Source of the DNA: Dyella_B jejuensis
GTDB lineage: Bacteria; Pseudomonadota; Gammaproteobacteria; Xanthomonadales; Rhodanobacteraceae
Assembly (NCBI RefSeq): GCF_044904675.1
Contig: NZ_JADIKJ010000010.1
Coordinates: 1 to 64,000, forward strand
Length of the DNA: 64,000 nucleotides
Direction: 5' to 3'
Part shown: positions 62,703 to 64,000 of the stretch, one piece after another
How the letters are laid out: each line of letters opens with the position of its first letter
Numbering within the stretch: position 1 is the stretch's first letter
Made by a program: the position numbers and the translations under genes
Notes under the pieces: generated by a model
The model's input: only the letters and a program-made list of their open reading frames with translations
The model's database searches: none
What the model was told of the DNA's origin: nothing

Positions 62703-64000
62703 TCACGCCTTTTCGTTGATGACCAGGTCGAGCACGCGCTTCAATTCCGGGAGCCCGACTGGCTTGACCAGGTGGCAGTCGAAGCCGGCGTCCGTGGTGG
62801 CCGCCCTATCGGTTTCCTGGCCCCAGCCGGTTTGCGCGACAATGACCGTGTCTTTGAGCACGTCGTCTTGACGAAACAGCCTGCAAACCGCGTGTCCGTC
62901 CATATAAGGCATGCCGATATCCAGCAGCACCGCGTCGGGCCGGAATTCGCGCCCCGCCTCCAATGCCGAGCGGCTGTCATGGACCAGCAGGAAATCGTGG
63001 CCCATATCTTCCAGCAGCCAGCCAACGGTTTCGGCCACGTCGGCATTGTCGTCGACGACGAGTATGCGCAATCGCCTGCCCGGCTCGTTTTCACCATGCG
63101 GGTCGCTGCTGGGGGCATGCCGGACTTCCTCCGGCATTGCCGGGAGCCGCACCGTGAAGGTGGCGCCGCGGTCGATGCCATCACTTTGGACCGAAATGCT
63201 GCCTTCGTGCATCAGCACCAGTTGCTTGACCAGGGCAAGACCGATGCCGAGACCGCCCTTGGCGCGATGCACATGGCCTTCGACCTGCGTGAACATCTGG
63301 AAAATCTGCGATTGCATCTCGGCGGGAATGCCGATGCCATTGTCGGAAACGACGATGACAAGCTCGTCGTGCTCGCGATAGACATCCAATGCGATCACGC
63401 CATTCTGCGGCGTGTATTTGGCGGCATTGTTGAGCAGGTTGCCAATCACCTGGGCGATGCGGGTCTTGTCCGCCTTGATCGAAATCGGATACGAAGGCAA
63501 CGTGACGTTAAGTGTATGGCTGCCGGCATCGATCAGCGGCCGGCACAGTTCGACCGCCGACTGCACCACCTCGCTCGCCGCCACCTCGGCTTTCTGCAGC
63601 GTGATCTTGCCCTGGCTGACGCGGGAAACATCGAGCAGATCGTCGACCAGCCGGACCAGATGGTTGAGCTGCCGGTCCATCATGTCACGCACCTGGGCGG
63701 CTCGTTCCGGATCGGGACAGCCGCTCAGGACATCGATGCCCATGCGCAGCGGCGTGAGCGGGTTGCGCAATTCGTGGGCAAGCACCGCCAGGAACTGGTC
63801 TTTGTTTCGATCCGCATGCCGGAGCGCCTCCGCCGACGCCTCCAGTTCGTCACGCTGGGCGGCGATCTGCTGCTGCTGGCGATGCAGCTCGAAAAAGACG
63901 TTGGTCTTGCTGCGCAGGATATCGGTCTCGATGGGCTTCTGGATGAAGTCGACGGCACCGGTCTCATAGCCGCGAAACTTGCGCTGGCTGTCGGCGCTTC
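62703..64000 (-). CDS. Hybrid sensor kinase: REC-HisKA-HATPase-REC (partial, runs off right edge)
   Basis: The frame is open from 64000 to the stop at 62703 and enters the window inside a receiver domain (GYETGAVDFIQKPIE, containing the conserved Lys). A coiled linker (QQQQIAAQRDELEASAEALR) leads to HisKA with phosphoacceptor His in LAHELRNPLTPL, then an ATPase domain (N-box NLLNNAAKYTPQ, GLGIGLALVKQ). The C-terminal receiver has ILVVDDNADVAETV, phosphoacceptor Asp in VLLDIGMPYMDG and Lys in LVKPVGLPEL. The first receiver's acceptor Asp is outside the window. It reads towards the dehydrogenase operon and converges on it. Confidence 0.93.
   Translation of the reverse strand, partial: SADSQRKFRGYETGAVDFIQKPIETDILRSKTNVFFELHRQQQQIAAQRDELEASAEALRHADRNKDQFLAVLAHELRNPLTPLRMGIDVLSGCPDPERAAQVRDMMDRQLNHLVRLVDDLLDVSRVSQGKITLQKAEVAASEVVQSAVELCRPLIDAGSHTLNVTLPSYPISIKADKTRIAQVIGNLLNNAAKYTPQNGVIALDVYREHDELVIVVSDNGIGIPAEMQSQIFQMFTQVEGHVHRAKGGLGIGLALVKQLVLMHEGSISVQSDGIDRGATFTVRLPAMPEEVRHAPSSDPHGENEPGRRLRILVVDDNADVAETVGWLLEDMGHDFLLVHDSRSALEAGREFRPDAVLLDIGMPYMDGHAVCRLFRQDDVLKDTVIVAQTGWGQETDRAATTDAGFDCHLVKPVGLPELKRVLDLVINEKA

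Noticed and set aside
1..64000. CRISPR arrays, tRNA or rRNA genes, phage attachment sites
   Set aside because: No regularly spaced repeats, cloverleaf sequences, rRNA segments or integrases were visible; the repeats found are isolated pairs.

Overview
The window reads as one chromosomal segment of a GC-rich gammaproteobacterium. The gene content points to the Xanthomonadales, most likely a Rhodanobacteraceae member such as Dyella, Luteibacter or Frateuria: a DUF3649-PepSY-DUF3325-TonB receptor iron operon, LytTR signalling beside MacB-like permeases, and GMC dehydrogenases. This placement is inferred from gene content only; there is no rRNA or marker gene to confirm it. Genes are tightly packed, with many 1-4 bp start/stop overlaps.

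Region 1 (1-17945, minus strand) is a lipopeptide-type biosynthetic cluster. Transcribed from the right, it holds a 2871-residue FAAL-PKS hybrid, a SyrD/PvdE-like peptide exporter, a type II thioesterase, a two-module NRPS (C-A-T-C-A-T) and the start of another NRPS gene that runs off the left edge. The expected logic is fatty acid activation, one malonyl-type extension with keto reduction only, then peptide assembly and export. Several domains lack catalytic residues, including the carrier protein after the FAAL. Region 2 (17946-23558) holds two convergent paralogous berberine-bridge-type FAD oxidases with a shared hairpin between them, flanked by non-coding DNA and small gene remnants.

Region 3 (23559-28224, minus) is a LytS/LytTR two-component pair, a 34-codon open frame with a strong ribosome binding site, and two FtsX/MacB-like permeases without an ATPase. 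Region 4 (28225-33262, plus) is an iron-uptake operon behind a near-perfect Fur box. Region 5 (33506-41658) holds two AI-2E-family membrane proteins around a five-gene operon: GMC oxidoreductase, DoxX-like protein, cupin, SMP-30-type lactonase and double VOC protein. Region 6 (41887-49913) has a 3-methyladenine glycosylase, thiM-thiE, a secreted trypsin-like protease between two homologous hairpin elements, a zinc alcohol dehydrogenase behind a 12-codon leader, a yellow/MRJP-like protein and a CPA1 antiporter.

Region 7 (50093-64000) has a degenerate MASE1 sensor kinase, a small exported protein, a Fpg/Nei glycosylase, and a seven-gene Mrp antiporter operon lacking the large NuoL-like part of MrpA. 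It ends with a plus-strand operon and a hybrid kinase cut by the right edge. The plus-strand operon encodes a PoxB-like enzyme, a membrane protein with a twofold internal repeat and repeated histidines, a gluconate-dehydrogenase gamma-like subunit and a GMC flavoprotein with a C-x5-C-x3-C motif. I consider this last dehydrogenase/membrane-protein set, and the degenerate FAAL-ACP in the hybrid synthase, the best candidates for undescribed biology.
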